A stretch of 64,000 bases of DNA from Evernia prunastri (lineage: Eukaryota > Ascomycota > Lecanoromycetes > Lecanorales > Parmeliaceae), in NCBI GenBank assembly GCA_003184365.1, contig NKYR01000051.1:124001-188000 (forward strand). Reading direction: 5' to 3'. Below, piece after piece: positions 47,901 through 60,287 of the stretch. The notes under the pieces are model-generated. The model saw only the letters and a list, made by a program, of their open reading frames with translations, did no database searches and was not told where the DNA came from. Position numbers and translations under genes: made by a program. How positions within the stretch are numbered: position 1 is the stretch's first letter; every line of letters starts with the position of its first letter.

Positions 47901-49243
47901 TCACGAAGGCATGCCAGTCAAGCTCACTTCAGCAACTGAAACCACTTTGAGATGGCAGATTCTCAACTTGTTAGGAGGCCTCATGAGTTAGCACTCAATC
48001 ATCAAGATCAGAAGATGGCGCGACAAAAGGGGGACTCGACCTCGCAGCCCTCCATTTCGAAGAGGTTGTTCTCCTTTCTTTGACGAGTCAGATTGCAGTT
48101 CTGAAAGCTCCAAAGGTCAGCTTCAGCTTCAAGCTTGACTACACACAAGCTGATCACCACTCAGAAAATGCTTCTTCTTCCCTTTCGAGCTCCTCTCAGA
48201 GCATTGCTCACGCCAAAAGCCCACTTCACCCAACCTTTGATTCGGCCTTCTTTCATCAGCTACATCAGTCATGGCGCACGATCAGGGGCATACTCATCTC
48301 CATTGTACCCCGGGCGGGCTCTTCAGAAAGAGGTGCAGCTCCTCCTGCGACGGATGGCCTACAAGCATGCGAAAAGGAACTTGCCTCCTCAGTTACCTCA
48401 AGCTCTTCGCAGCAGCTCAGACCGATGAGGGCAGTCCCTACAGGGGAGAAACAAGCACTTGCTCTCGAAGGAAATGATCAGGATGGACCAACCTTCAACG
48501 GTGTCCAGAAATGCCATCGTGGCGCTCTTCGCGCAACACCCCCACCATTTCAGCTACAAGCTTAGCTGAGCTTCAGGATATTGTTGATCCTGGATGAGAA
48601 TTCTGAATGAGATTACTGTCGTCCCCAACCAAACCTCCTCGCACGAGGAGAATTAGGATCCGACGCACGTCTTCACGCTTTCAAGCAACGCGAGGGTGTA
48701 TGCAGCCAACGAAAAGGACATCACTCAAGACCTTGACAAGATTCGACAACGAGTCCAGACAATGGAGTTTCTTTCTTCACGGTCCCCGGTTCTTGTTAAA
48801 ATTTCGCTTTGCTTGACGCGAAGAATTGCGCATGATCTTTGAGAGTCGTGCAGCGGTATGAGGTACAGAGACAGTGAGAGCAGCTAAGACTTCAAGGTAA
48901 GAACCCAACCAGAGCCCGCCTCCTGATCAAGCTTCTGCTGACCACGCAATTTAGCGATGTCAAGAAAGATGCCACCTGTCGGTTCACAGTTCAATCAAAA
49001 CTTAAGCTCGATCTCGACGCTCGATACCTCTCTCTCCTGCATTCTGGCCGACAAGTCTGGATTGCTCTGCGACGGAAGACCGCGTCTGATCTTTGAAAAC
49101 CCTCCCACCATAAAGTAAGAAACAAACCTCGACGGCTGATGAAGGATTGACTGACAACACAGTATATACTACCGAAAGACGCCCAAAAGATGGCAACCTC
49201 TTCACTATCTGCTTGAGCGAAGCTTGAGCTCGAATCCAGCGTC

Positions 49244-49352
49244 GAGGCGACCAAGGGGGTCGTAGACCCAGCGCGGGGTGGAAGCTACCAAGAGGGTGCT
49301 AGAACCAGCGCAGAGCTGAGGCTACCAAGGGGGTCGTAGACCCAGGAGGGAG
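49244..49352 (+). repeat. 37-bp tandem repeat, three copies
   Basis: Units begin at 49244, 49281 and 49318 (period 37) with the core CTACCAAGGGGGTCGTAGACC; the middle copy has several substitutions, and the third is slightly incomplete. Confidence 0.8.
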
Positions 49353-51370
49353 AAGAGATGGGAGTAATTTTCCAGAAGAAGGAGCCAAGGCTGGGGGTGA
49401 TGAAGAAGTTTCGTGTTTTGATGGCAGCATTCTCCAAACCCATTTCACTCTTGGCCGAGTCGATCTACCCTCTGGTCAACTGCGTCGAAGGAGACAGGCG
49501 GTTCAGATCCTTTCTTCAGCTCAGTTTCCTTTCTCGCCAAATCCGGCTCAAAGCACCCTTCCTAGGTGGAAGACAGTCCAGACCGAAACTCCTGCTCGCC
49601 ATGAAGGAGGGCAATATATCTATATACCAAGGTTCGTTAACAGCATACCTCCCGACTGCATTCTCCGACATCTCGACAAACAGCTGCTCTCCTTTCCTGG
49701 ACAAGCACAAAAACCCAGCCCTCAGGAGCACTTGATCGAGTTGTGCGCGCGTATTCCGAGCGCCCAAGCTACGGCCTGCATAGCTTTAGTATGCAGCTCC
49801 TTGATGTTGGTAAGGATACTACAGCACTTCGAAAAGCTCCGCAGGAGCGCCGTGCCCTATCATCAATCAACCAGACCCCGGGGCCGCACGAGGAGTGGCT
49901 ACACGAGGAGGGACTACACGCTAAAGAACGAGGTCACATTTCCTTGAGGAAGTCAGAAAGTGCGCTACATGATCTGTGATTGGCAGCTCTGTTCCCTTGG
50001 CAGTAAGGTGGAAAGTCCAGGAAAATCCTATCGGTAAGTCTATTGCAATATCCGTGACGAATGAGGAAGCAAGTCTAATATACCTACTTTAGCAAACAAC
50101 CTCAACGAAAATGCCTCATCGGGGTATTGCGGACCAATTTCGCCCAACTTTCCACAGGAGATTCTCATACCCATCACAAGGTTGTGTGACTCAACAGGGT
50201 TCATGACAAAGAGCGTGAAAGATTCGGCGAACCTCATGGACGCTTTTCGAGGACAAGCGTCTCTGCTGGCGGATACCTTAGGTGCCTTGAAAAGAGGTGG
50301 TACTTGGGGGGAAAGCAGACGGTTAAGGCTTTATGCAACAAGGGACAAATTGAAGAATCTCCGCGACTGCGGACCTGGGTGTGACCTTCGCTCTCGATTG
50401 TAAGATCCCTCCTTCCCTACGACCTTACCCACAACACCACCTGCCTTCATCATCAGCCATCGCATGCACTCGCTGCTCCTGACAGAAAGTCTACGACATC
50501 AGCTAACGTTTTCGCATCACTTGCAGACCTGCGCGAGCCGGAGCCTGCCTCTCTACCTAGCGAGAGAATCAAAGAAACCTGATCTGTCGAGAGGTTTGCT
50601 ACGTCGACAAATATATCGATCCTTTCCGCATTCAAGTGCCCTGGGTGCATGATGGCACTTCTCTGTGGCGCAACCTGAAAAGCATGTCCCGTCGCCGACC
50701 CTTTCCAACGCCATCTGGAACCGTGCCTCGGCAACTCGAAGTCTCATGTCATAAGCACTAAGACGGTTCTGCGGGACAGTGTTGCTCATTATAATTTCCA
50801 GCAGTCGAGCATAAGTACTCTCCTGCCTGCCCTCGCACTCGCCTAATAGAGGCAGAGCTTGACGTCTTCGCGGACTGCGTGTAGATGGACCTACCCTGGA
50901 CCATCGTCAACTCCGTGTGCACTGGCGTACTGAGGTCATGCCGCACGTTTTGCCCGCTACTTTGCAACGGTACCTAGCTGCAACATTCTTTTACCAACAG
51001 CACTAGGAACAATACCTCCACAGCAGGCTCGAATCGTTGAGCAATATCACGATGCTGTTTTCAGTGTGCTCAATGCAGATTCACCACTTCGGAGCAATAG
51101 TGGATCATCACCTGCGGCCAACCCCTCGGAGATCACATCTCCTCCTACTTCGTCCGCCTGAAGTACCATCCACTTTCACATATTATTGAAAGCCTCACAG
51201 CTTCTCCAGCTGTCTTACGCCCGCGGTCCAGCATGAACCTACTGTGTTGTTTCTATATAAATCATGTATTAGGAAAGGAAACGTGCTCTTCGAATTTGAG
51301 AAAAGAATGGGTTCCTCCGCGGCGGCGCTCGGGCGGGTCCGGCGCAATACCATGGTGGAAAAGGGCACCG

Positions 51371-51499
51371 GAAGCATTTGAAGAATGACGACCGCGATGT
51401 GTCGCCATACACACTCAAGCAGTTCACTAAAAGCTTGGCGGAGCCCAACTACACGCACTGGAAGCACATGAAGAACGACGACTACTATGTGTCGCCATG
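51371..51499 (+). repeat. 90-bp-spaced duplicated segment
   Basis: A 39-nt segment at 51371-51409 recurs at 51461-51499 with about seven mismatches. In one frame both read KH-L/M-KNDDxxVSP, a 30-residue period. Confidence 0.75.
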
Positions 51500-53760
51500 T
51501 CTAGTGACGACGTACACGTCTTCGCGGCCGGGAGCCGCAAGTTGTATGACTGGTGGCAGCACAAGAAGAAACTCACGACGGCGGATATGAATGGTCGATA
51601 CTTCTTCCCACCCCTAAAGCAATCGGAAAGCCTTCGGCTGTTGCAAATTGGTCCTTGTCATTCCCGACTACATCCTCGCTAGCTCCCACAAAAACCTGTG
51701 GTCTTACAATTTCTTCCTACATCGCCCACCTCACCCATCAGGAATCCGCTTCCCAACCCCGAAGCTATGCTCAAAGCTCAGCGTGATGGACAATGATGAT
51801 GTTTCTGTCTCTGTAAATGGCATCGACATCACAGCCAACAGTAGGGGCAAAAGTAAAGAGAACCAGGAGGATTAGCGTTCACTGGACCTCCATTCACTCC
51901 TCAGCCGTCACAGCGCAACGACCAGCCGCGGGACGGAAGTCGCGCACCGGCACATCGGCCCATTTTCTTTCAGAGCATAGCTGAACCTCATCATTAGCAA
52001 TTCTAATGTTCTGCTTCAAGAGCTCAAGTACAAGGAAACATCAGTGCTGCCAGAGGCCGACTCCTCAACGGCTAGAAAGTCCTATCAGGTCGTCAGCGCG
52101 AAGCCTTGAATGAAAAAATCGCTAGCAGACAGCAACTCTATTTGACCAGTTTCCTACCATCAGAGCTCCTCAACAGCCTTTGGGCCCCTGAGGTTGCAAT
52201 CGACTCTCAGTACGATGGTCTTTGGGTGGTCTTTCTTGTTACGGAATGGAACGCTTGAAGCCAAAAGCGCTCTGCGTCCTACCTGCAGCATCAAATGGGA
52301 CAATCTTTGGAAAGATTGAGCCTAAATATATAAACGACATATATAAACCCGAAGACAGGGCACCCTTGCAGAGAGCTGCAACAGGACATGGGACCTCGCG
52401 TGCCCTTGCAAGCTGAGCGAGATGAAAGAGACGCCATACGTGGATGGGAGATTGCTAACGATCCCATCCCTGGGCACAACGCGTTCACTATTGACAGGAT
52501 CCTAGTTTGCAAACAACAGGAGGCTGCCGATGATCCTAAGTCATCTGCAAGACAAGCTTGAACTAATGTTACGGACGCTATCGTGATTCCGAGCAGTCTA
52601 GACTTTGTCATGGGAAGCGCATCCGCCGGCACCACCGGCACTTCCAACATGGCCGGCTAAGCAACTCGTACTCCTCGCGAACATGCCCCAAGCATCGTCG
52701 AAACCCGCACGAGCTGCTGGTGCTTCTTGCCCAGACCTTCCCAAAACTGTCCTTGCATCTTTGCATGTGGTTTCCGAACGCCTTGACAAGCATTCTCACC
52801 TCGGCTTTCTGCTCCGCATGGTCCTACGAAAGCGTAGGACTCTATAATCGGAACATTCGTGTCGGTTCACAAGCGCCAAGACCATGTCGAGATGGAGTTT
52901 CGCAACCTTCGAAAGAGCTGGTGTACGGTTTGGTCAAAAGCTGGCGGCGGTGGTTTCGAACCTGGACGGAGATATGGTGTCTCCCGGATATCTCATGAGC
53001 ATGCCAATCAACAACGACGATCATCACACCTGTTCATCTGGCATGGCAACTGCTCCTATTCACCGTTCAGCAGGCGAGGAAGGCTGCTCATACTTGCAAT
53101 ATTGCGACAATGAAAAATGATGGACCTTCAGCACCCAATCTCCACCCAGCTCGGTACGCTGCAGCAGCGTCCATCGGTTACAGCACGATGCCCCCAGGCA
53201 TTGGCTTCACTCTCTCCTGTGCCAGCATTCCCGTCATTTGCTTCTTGTTGTGATACATGGCAGATCTGGAATTGTGAGAACCATCCAGTACCGACCGCGC
53301 ATCGTGGAAACAAGAGTGACCTTAAGGGATGTTCAAGAACTCCTGGCACCGATCCAAAGGCAAAGGATCCCACGGAGCAAAAAGAAGTTCGTGGAGTTAT
53401 GCAGCGAATGAATGATGCGAACTGGCGATGCATTCTCGATTGGAAAGAGAAATCCCATGACATGACGTCTGACTGATCTTCCAGTATGTTGAGGATCAAA
53501 TTTGTCTTCACCAGTATACCATCGTCACCAACATCAATAATGGAAACAACCCACCATAGCTCCAGTACACCGTTCCCGCCAAGATGAAGACCGATACTTT
53601 CGGGGTGGACTGCCTCGAGCTTAGGATTCAATATTCTTTCTCACACAAGACGACTGAGCCAATCAACAGTCAAAAAGCTTCCTAGTACTTCTTTGCTAGC
53701 AGTCTCGTCAAGTCCGTCTCCAGAAATGTCAATATTGGCCTCGGGCGTTTTCCAAGGAGG

Positions 53761-54290
53761 GCTGCTTGCTGTATCAACAAGCGAGAGACTTAGTGGGCCA
53801 GCTTTTCTCCAATATACACGATGTTAAATATTAAAATATGGAAGGCTTACGCGTCTTCACCATTGCCGGTGAAGGAACCTTACGCCACCTCGATCTTCAA
53901 ATTCCTTACGGAAGGGGATCAGAACTCCCTTATTCAGCCTTTCCGATTGCTTGGCCTACGTGTTGTCGTCAATAAGAGCCGCACCTGCGGGGGCAACTAG
54001 AGAGGATTATTTTTTGCCGTTGTTATCATTCTTTGGCCACAATCTGATTAATCTCGGAGGAAATGTGAACCCGGGCGAACAAAAACACCACACTTCGTAA
54101 AAGGTGGGCTTTTCATCCCTATCAATTTGGGCTATCAGCTTTTACGGACGCCATATCTTTTACACAACCATGCACAATCTCCCGAGCTGTTGAGCTCGAC
54201 AGTCATGATGGACGAAAGGAAAAAAGACACCATGTCTGCAGGAGCGGATATTCCCAATCTCCTCGGCCGGAAATGGAACATGGGGTACCA
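53761..54290. other. Intergenic
   Basis: No gene supported. Confidence 0.4.
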
Positions 54291-54425
54291 AGACCCAGCG
54301 TTGTAAGCAGAAGTGGATATGCAACGCTGCTGCTTCCTGTGGTCAGCGGCGGGTGGTATGACATCCGCCTGCCCCTGCTGCCTGTGGTCAGCGGCGGAGG
54401 ATACGACATGCTCCTAGCCCTGCTG
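54291..54425. repeat. 45-bp tandem repeat, two clear copies and one worn
   Basis: CCTGTGGTCAGCGGCGG begins at 54336 and again at 54381 (period 45), with a worn copy near 54291. Because 45 is divisible by three, both strands read as repeats: LLPVVSGGxYD on plus and SYxPPLTTGS on minus. Confidence 0.75.
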
Positions 54426-54491
54426 CTGCAGGTCCCTCCTCTCCTTCTTACGCCTTCAAAGATTCACAACTCGGCTTGCTCTACCTTTAAC

Positions 54492-54716
54492 ATGTCAACC
54501 ATCGAAACACTGCCAAGAGGTCTTGCTCCCATTGCGGGTGGCATCACAGGAGATGCGTACCCATCGTTTTTCGACCGGCCCAAGACCAATTCACAACATA
54601 AAGGTTGGAAAAAGGCGCGTACAACGCGAACAAAGGAACAGCCTGGGGGAGAGACTCGTGTGATAAAGATAGGAATGGGAGCTGCTGGGGTCTGTCGAAG
54701 AACCGACATCTTCTGA
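54492..54716 (+). pseudogene. N-terminal relic of an FAD-dependent (Baeyer-Villiger-type) monooxygenase
   Basis: An ATG-started frame reads MSTIETLPRGLAPIAGGITG, then DAYPSFFDRP, then KGWKKARTTRT, and finally RVIKIGMGAAGVC. The last is a dinucleotide-binding G-x-G-x-x-G loop at the end of a beta-strand. In fungal Baeyer-Villiger/flavin monooxygenases this loop follows a similar short leader and is continued by a helix and the GG-T-W region. Here the frame leaves the family pattern right after the loop and stops at 54716. Nothing downstream on this strand resembles the rest. It is probably a truncated copy; a short intron just after GVC cannot be excluded, but no matching exon was seen. Confidence 0.35.
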
Positions 54717-56867
54717 ATCATTCTGTTCGCCTTGTGGATGTGGACCTCCAGCAAGAGGGGAGGTGTGCGGATCGTGTAATTGCTCGATCAGACGGAAGAG
54801 CGTGGAGAGATTTGGGAGCCTTGCAGGAGACGCGTTCGCTCCCGAGGCTTGCGCGTGGATAGGTTGACGGGGGCAGGCGTGAGCGGCCTGTGGCTCTGCG
54901 AGCAGGAGATTGAGCGAAAGGTGGCCCGGGCTAGGATCTTATGGGGTAGAATTGAGAGCACTGCTCCAAGCAGATTTTTAGGCAACCACTTTAGAAATCC
55001 AAATCAATTCTCACTGGGAAATCTCCATAGACCAAAACCATCCGTCGGCCGCGTAGAGCTAGTCTGGAGACGTAGTTCGTGTAGAGTAGGTAGCGAGGCA
55101 GGCTGTGTCGCATCACGGCCTATCTGGCCCTATCAACTAGCAGTGTGCGCAATCTGTCCTATTTCTTCTTCCTCCACTTTCAACGCAACAAATGATAACG
55201 TACTTACCTCTACGAATAGGAATGATCATTAGCCCCGCCATACCAACGGATTTAGCGAGGAATACACGTCCACGATCTCCGATAACTCTTCACCAGAGCA
55301 GGCCTGCACCAGAGCCTATGGTGAGACCACGAGGTACCCACCACCACGATCATCATCATAATCATTGTGATCACCCATACGGGGGCCATAACACGATAGC
55401 GCGGAGTCGTCGGGAGCCAGAATGACCGACCTCCCTACCTGACTCGTAGCTGCCACGCTAATAAACACAAACAACGACGACACATATCGCCACAATCCTC
55501 TTCCCCTTGCATTGACTCCTGAAAAAAGCACGCGAACTGCTCCTCACTAGAGTATATAGCGCAGATCACGCACGGTGGCGTACCTTCGATCCCTAACCTT
55601 AGCCTCTCCCCCTTCACCCAACCAGCCATATTACACTTTCTCACTTCCCGTCAGCAAAAAGAAAAGAAAAAAAAAGCTTAGCCCCCTAAGCTCTAACCTG
55701 TCCCCCCTCGATCACGCACGGTTTCCATGGGGGCCAGATCCAACCCCCTTCTTCCCACGGACCATCCTGCGGCCCTTTACACTTTACCGATTACCGAACT
55801 TTCCACCACGGTGCAACTTTCGAAAGTTCGAAACTATATCCCCCGCGCGCTATGGGCCCGATCGATGCCTGACAGCGCCCTAGTTCGCTTTCTTATATCG
55901 CACATGCTCCCTAGCTCTGAAGTCAATAAGGGGGATGTCGATGATGGGGGGGATGGAAAGTTGTGTAAAATTAAGGTAAAAAGTGGGGACTCCACAGTCC
56001 CATTGCAAGCGCGCGCACGAACCTTGGGTTCGGTGATTTTGGGCGCTTTGGTTCCTGTTGTTTTTTTTTTTTTTTTTTGGTGCTTTTTTTGGGGGTTAGG
56101 GTTGTTAGCGATGGGGGTGGGAGTGGGGGAGTCGGAATGAGCTAAGGCCGTGGCGGGATTACGTGCTTGGTTGATTATGCCGCCCGCCACCTTGTGGTGC
56201 TAGCGGTGCTCTAGGGAGATAGTATGGTATGTCGGCGACGGTGTTTTGACGGATTGGTAGTGTCTTCCGGCATGGGATGTAGACTACCGTAGGCTGTCAA
56301 GATGATGGGTCTGGATGGTTCCCGGACAGCACAGTCTATGGAGATCTCAAAACTTGGCTATGTTGGATTAATGAAAATTATCGGTCTCAGACTAATAGTC
56401 CAATAAGTGGACGGACGGGGAGGGTTGAAGCTCCAAAGGGGAAAATATGCAGAATGCGACGATATAGTACAGTAGCGAACCATTCCAAACTCGATTGCGA
56501 CCAAGCCAGCTCCCGGCGATGCTTGTAGAACTTGAGGGATCCGCATCCCAGATGCGTCTTCCCTCTTCCCATTATCCTCCGCAATTCCAACTTCCGGGGA
56601 CGAGCTCCCTCCAAGCTCGTCCTGTCTTCCCTCGGGATCGGCATCCTCGTCCTCCAATAGAACCGGCAAACAGAGTCAGTGCTGCGGCGTGCTCTCTCCG
56701 GGCCGGCCAGCATCACTGACGGATGTTAAGTTGAGTTCGCCAGTGCTCAAAAGCCTATCAGTGCATACCGCCCATATGTAGAAGAATTTTTTCTGTAAAA
56801 AGATTTTATCCGCGGTGTTGTTGAAGTCGTAACCTTTTCTTACCGCCATGTCCCTTGCATGACTTCA
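54717..56867. other. Intergenic, with T18 run
   Basis: No supported gene. It includes C-rich DNA at 55600-55800 and a T18 run at 56061-56078. Confidence 0.4.
56061..56078. repeat. T18 homopolymer
   Basis: Eighteen consecutive T on the plus strand. Confidence 0.9.
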
Positions 56868-57603
56868 TCAAGGCTGATAAAAGATCCCGAAGCCGCCTTC
56901 ATGCATTGCTCTTCCGTCTTGAATCTCCTTCACATCTTTATCTAACATCCTACTTGGCGGCACGACCGACAGCGACCTCGGCTCCCGGTCAAAGCAAGCA
57001 CTGGCACTGGCGCCCTTCTTCGTTTCCCTCCATGCTTGGATCTCCGCAGCGGGGCTGGTCCTGTATGCGATGTTGCATTGCTCTTCAGACCTAGGTGAGT
57101 CCGATGCGACCTTCGGGATGAAAGGGCTAAGCTTGGGTAGGATGTACCAGAGCTGGTAGATGGCGGTGAGTTGTTCGATGTTGGATTGGAGAAACGTTTT
57201 GGCAGGGGTATTGTAGAAAGATTCGATATTGGCTTCAATATCGCGACGAATACTTTGGAGGGATGTGATGAGACTATGGAAGAGGGAGAAAATGTCAGTG
57301 TCTGATTTTCTTGTGCGACGGGGTAGACGTAGGAATGAACAGGTCGTTGTTGTACGATTGGCGCAAGCAAGCAATAGGACGTAAGACTTACTCCTCGATA
57401 TCCTGCAAGGTAGTCGCAGCCGACACGGGATCATCTTCGTATGGAGAAGTTTGCTGCAGCTCGTACTGCTTGCGCTGGAGGGTGCCGAGAAGATTCCCGG
57501 CTAGGACTTGCAGGAATCTAGAGTCTGCTAGCGCTTCGTCGATACACTGCTCGTAGCCCAGGGATGGAGATGGAGTCATCGCGAGAGTCTTCATTGTTGC
57601 CAT
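56868..57603 (-). CDS. Hypothetical helical protein, 205 aa
   Basis: Exons 57603-57392 and 57273-56868, over a 118-nt intron (GTAAGT..TAG), give 205 residues. The N-terminal two thirds are helical and charged: YEQCIDEALADSRFLQVLAG, LLGTLQRKQYELQQ, then across the splice LQDIED-LITSLQSIRRDIEA, and FLQSNIEQLTAIYQLWYILP. The junction keeps the helix in register, which supports the intron. The last 75 residues are Ser/Pro/Lys-rich and less ordered. There is no signal peptide or membrane segment. It resembles unnamed fungal coiled-coil proteins; no function assigned. Confidence 0.6.
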
Positions 57604-59516
57604 GGTAAGAAAATAAGGGCGGTGAGGCAGTGGTGATGGGATTCAGGGTATTTTTTATCGAAGGCATGAGGAAGGACACGATGAGAGTAATATTGCTCGT
57701 GAGCAGGCAAGCAGGAGTCAGGCATCATTTCGGACATCAAATCGATGAGCAGAAGGCCAGCATAAGCAAACAGTATTCCAAATAATCATCACAATGCGAC
57801 CAGCCGAAAATGATAGCACATTGGTTCCACGTGCATACATGAGCTGCGGGATTCTTGCATACACCAGAACCAATAGAGCATTTACATGTCAACCCTAAAT
57901 GTCAGCTAGTGACCCCAGCCTTGCCCCCGGCCGAGCTCGGACGCATACCTGGTTGGCTCTGCATGCGCTAAAGAATCCTGCGATAGGCCGGAGATAACAC
58001 TGGAAGACAAATAAATTGTATGCAGCGCGACGCGCATCGGCATTCGGGGTCGCCGTTTCTCATGCGAAATACTTACCGAACGAGCATCCTCAGCCACACA
58101 CTCTGGTCAATGCCGTGGAGGACCATTGTTCGGAAATAGAGTGGATGGGGAACCTCGGGTGTGTGGATCTCTGCATAATGTAAATGCACGGCTCGGATTT
58201 GGGAAGAACATAGGTAAAGAAGAAAAAAAATAAAAGAAAACAACGCATAGGGGCCTGATCACATCTGCATATGTCAGAGGCTACAAGCATCGAGTGGGGT
58301 AGTCCACGATATTCACGATCATGCCAGCAACCCTGTCTGATTGACAGGCGCCCAAGCGACCATTTAGGATATATCTCCGGGCCCGTGCATTTATTTGGGG
58401 TCGCTTTTGGCTGACTTAGCTCGCCCATGCGTTTATTTGGCTTGGCCGTGGGCACGGCTCGAGCCGGTAGCGCTGCTACATGATAGGCCACTAGGACTGA
58501 TGCGCAGATGCGATGATGCGCCAACTCATGGGATGATGGGATACCTAGTGGGGACGCGAAAATGGTGCTTCTCTATTTTCGTGACACCTTGCGTGATCTC
58601 TTTGGTCATTTAGCATAAAGTTTGCTTGTCGATCGACGAGCAGATATGTATGAGCTTCGTTGCGGTAATGAGAAGGATCACCACTAGAATTGTCAACCCC
58701 TCGAGCCGGTTGCGTGCTTGTGGCAATGAAGGTGCCAAGGGTAAAGACGCGTCGAAAGAAGGCTGGCAACTTGAGTCCCGTCAACAGACCTTCTTTCGTG
58801 CGGATTCGTGTGAGGGGCCGATTTGGAAGACTTCTTGTGTGGAGTGGCCGTCGAGGTTCAGGAGAATTGAACAGGCGAGGACTGTTGGTAGAATTGAGAA
58901 AGCTGCCTCGACATCTCGACCAAGGAATGGTTTCCGTCACCCTGCTTCAGCGACGAATGCAGTGCTTCCCGATACGTTGATTGATATGGCTAACCTTTGT
59001 AAAGCTCTGGTTGGTAAATGAGGTGGTCATGGTGATGAGAAAGAGCGGGCGAAAAGGGCAATGCCAAGATTGTCAAGTGCAGTTGCCGTGGTTTTGCGGA
59101 CAGAATACGGTGGGCCCTACGATCTTATTAGCAGTCGAGCAGAATCTTCACCTCTCGGTCTTCCTCTGCTCAACTATGGGCAGTCCAATAATCTACGCAG
59201 GTGTGTTCAAATGATTCGAAGGAGGAAGCTATCTATTCAATAAACCAGTCTAGGTACATCAACTTTTGAATTGGAGGGAACGTTGTCAATCTTCCGTCAC
59301 TGTCACGGCTCTTTCAATCTTTTCCTTCACCCTCCTCTTTGCGTTATCGCTGGCTTTCCCCCAATGTGCTGCAACTAGCAATTGAGGGACCCTCATTTTA
59401 CCGCCAGTCAGCGTTGGTTCGCTCTTCGATTAGAGGCAGTATGTCCGCCAACTGAACCCCTTTGCCTGACTCCTTGATGTCCGGATAGGGTTCATAAGCT
59501 ATGCTTCGCCAGAAGC
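57604..59516. other. Intergenic
   Basis: No supported gene. Frames at 58090-58940 overlap on both strands and lack ATG or family features. Confidence 0.4.
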
Positions 59517-60287
59517 TCATTCCTTCACTTTTGAAAAATATTGATTGTCCAGAGTCTTGTGCAGGTCATAAGCAAGATAATTCAGCCGTGTCCATAGGTC
59601 ATACCAATGTTGTGGTGAGATTGGGGAGTTGGGAAATCTGCGAAGCCAGTGTCGACTGTCAACGCAGCCGTGCTGATAACTGATATGCAGTTCAGATCTA
59701 TGCTTCTGAGGGCACCAGTACATCAACCAGTAAAATACTTCCATCAGTCCCTCGGATTGCAAGAGGTCTAACGAGACCAACATATCGTAGGGTAGTGGAT
59801 GGCTTGGTAAGCTTGCCAGTGTGTGAAGGCGGTACCAAGCTTGTATGGCATTCCCGCTGAGCTTCAGTCAAGCAGCTGGGGCTCCGGCCCTTGTACGGTT
59901 TGCATTCCATCACTTGGGTTTCATAACATCGCGATGCCTGGCATGCAATTCTCATATTTTCGACGAGTTTCTGGCCAGTCCTGATTACCAGCAGACACGG
60001 GTCTTCGATCTGCTCAGAGCTTGCGGCGTTCGGAGACTGGATTCTGACGTGTCGAGGGCTTGATTAAAGCAGGCAGTGCCGCGTGTAAGGATGGCAAAGA
60101 AGATCAAAGGCGCGTACGTCCTCCGAATTAATTGGAGTGTGAAGGAGGTTCTACTCAAGGCGGTAGCTGTTGCGAAGTCGGTAGAAATATATATTCCCGT
60201 CATAACTTCGGTAGGAAGCGCTTCCAATGAAATTGGATCGAATGTGGCTGACTCGAGTTCTTGGCTTGGTGACAGGCTCGTAGACAT
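59517..60287 (-). CDS. F-box-like protein, 212 aa
   Basis: Exons 60287-59989 and 59856-59517 (132-nt intron, GTAATC..CAG) join in frame to 212 residues. The ATG at 60287 is chosen; the codon before it in the open frame is GTG. Residues 18-65 (ISLEALPTEVMTGIYISTDF and then ALSRTSFTLQLI) have the LPxEV..I.....A..LSxTS layout of an F-box. The C-terminal half continues with YDMLVSLDLLQSEGLMEVFY and WLMYWCPQKHR, then WYDLWTRLNYLAYDLHK, typical of constrained fungal sequence. Likely an SCF adaptor-type protein of unknown target. The F-box match is moderate; gene structure is well supported by the frame-consistent intron. Confidence 0.65.

Larger units (their letters stand above)
47901..53760 (+). 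pseudogene. Large decayed coding region, family unknown
   Basis: Plus-strand frames over nearly 6 kb look protein-like but are cut by stops and frame changes. Examples are ANEKDITQDLDKIRQRVQTM near 48715, SVKDSANLMDAFRGQASLL near 50220, EKIASRQQLYLTSFLPSELL near 52115, ERDERDAIRGWEIANDPIPG near 52420 (continuing HNAFTIDRILVCKQQEA), and IFQYVEDQICLHQYTIVTNI near 53480 with a TAG soon after. The order and common strand suggest one or two long genes now broken. I cannot name them: no transposase, reverse-transcriptase, helicase or polyketide-synthase motif is visible. Tandem repeats inside are listed separately. Confidence 0.4.

Noticed and set aside
52950..52968. GGTTTCGAACCT resembling a tRNA B-box
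   Set aside because: No A-box, acceptor stem or anticodon arm could be folded around it.
47901..53760. LTR retrotransposon as explanation of the decayed region
   Set aside because: No reverse transcriptase YxDD, integrase or protease motif was seen, and no matching terminal repeats were found.
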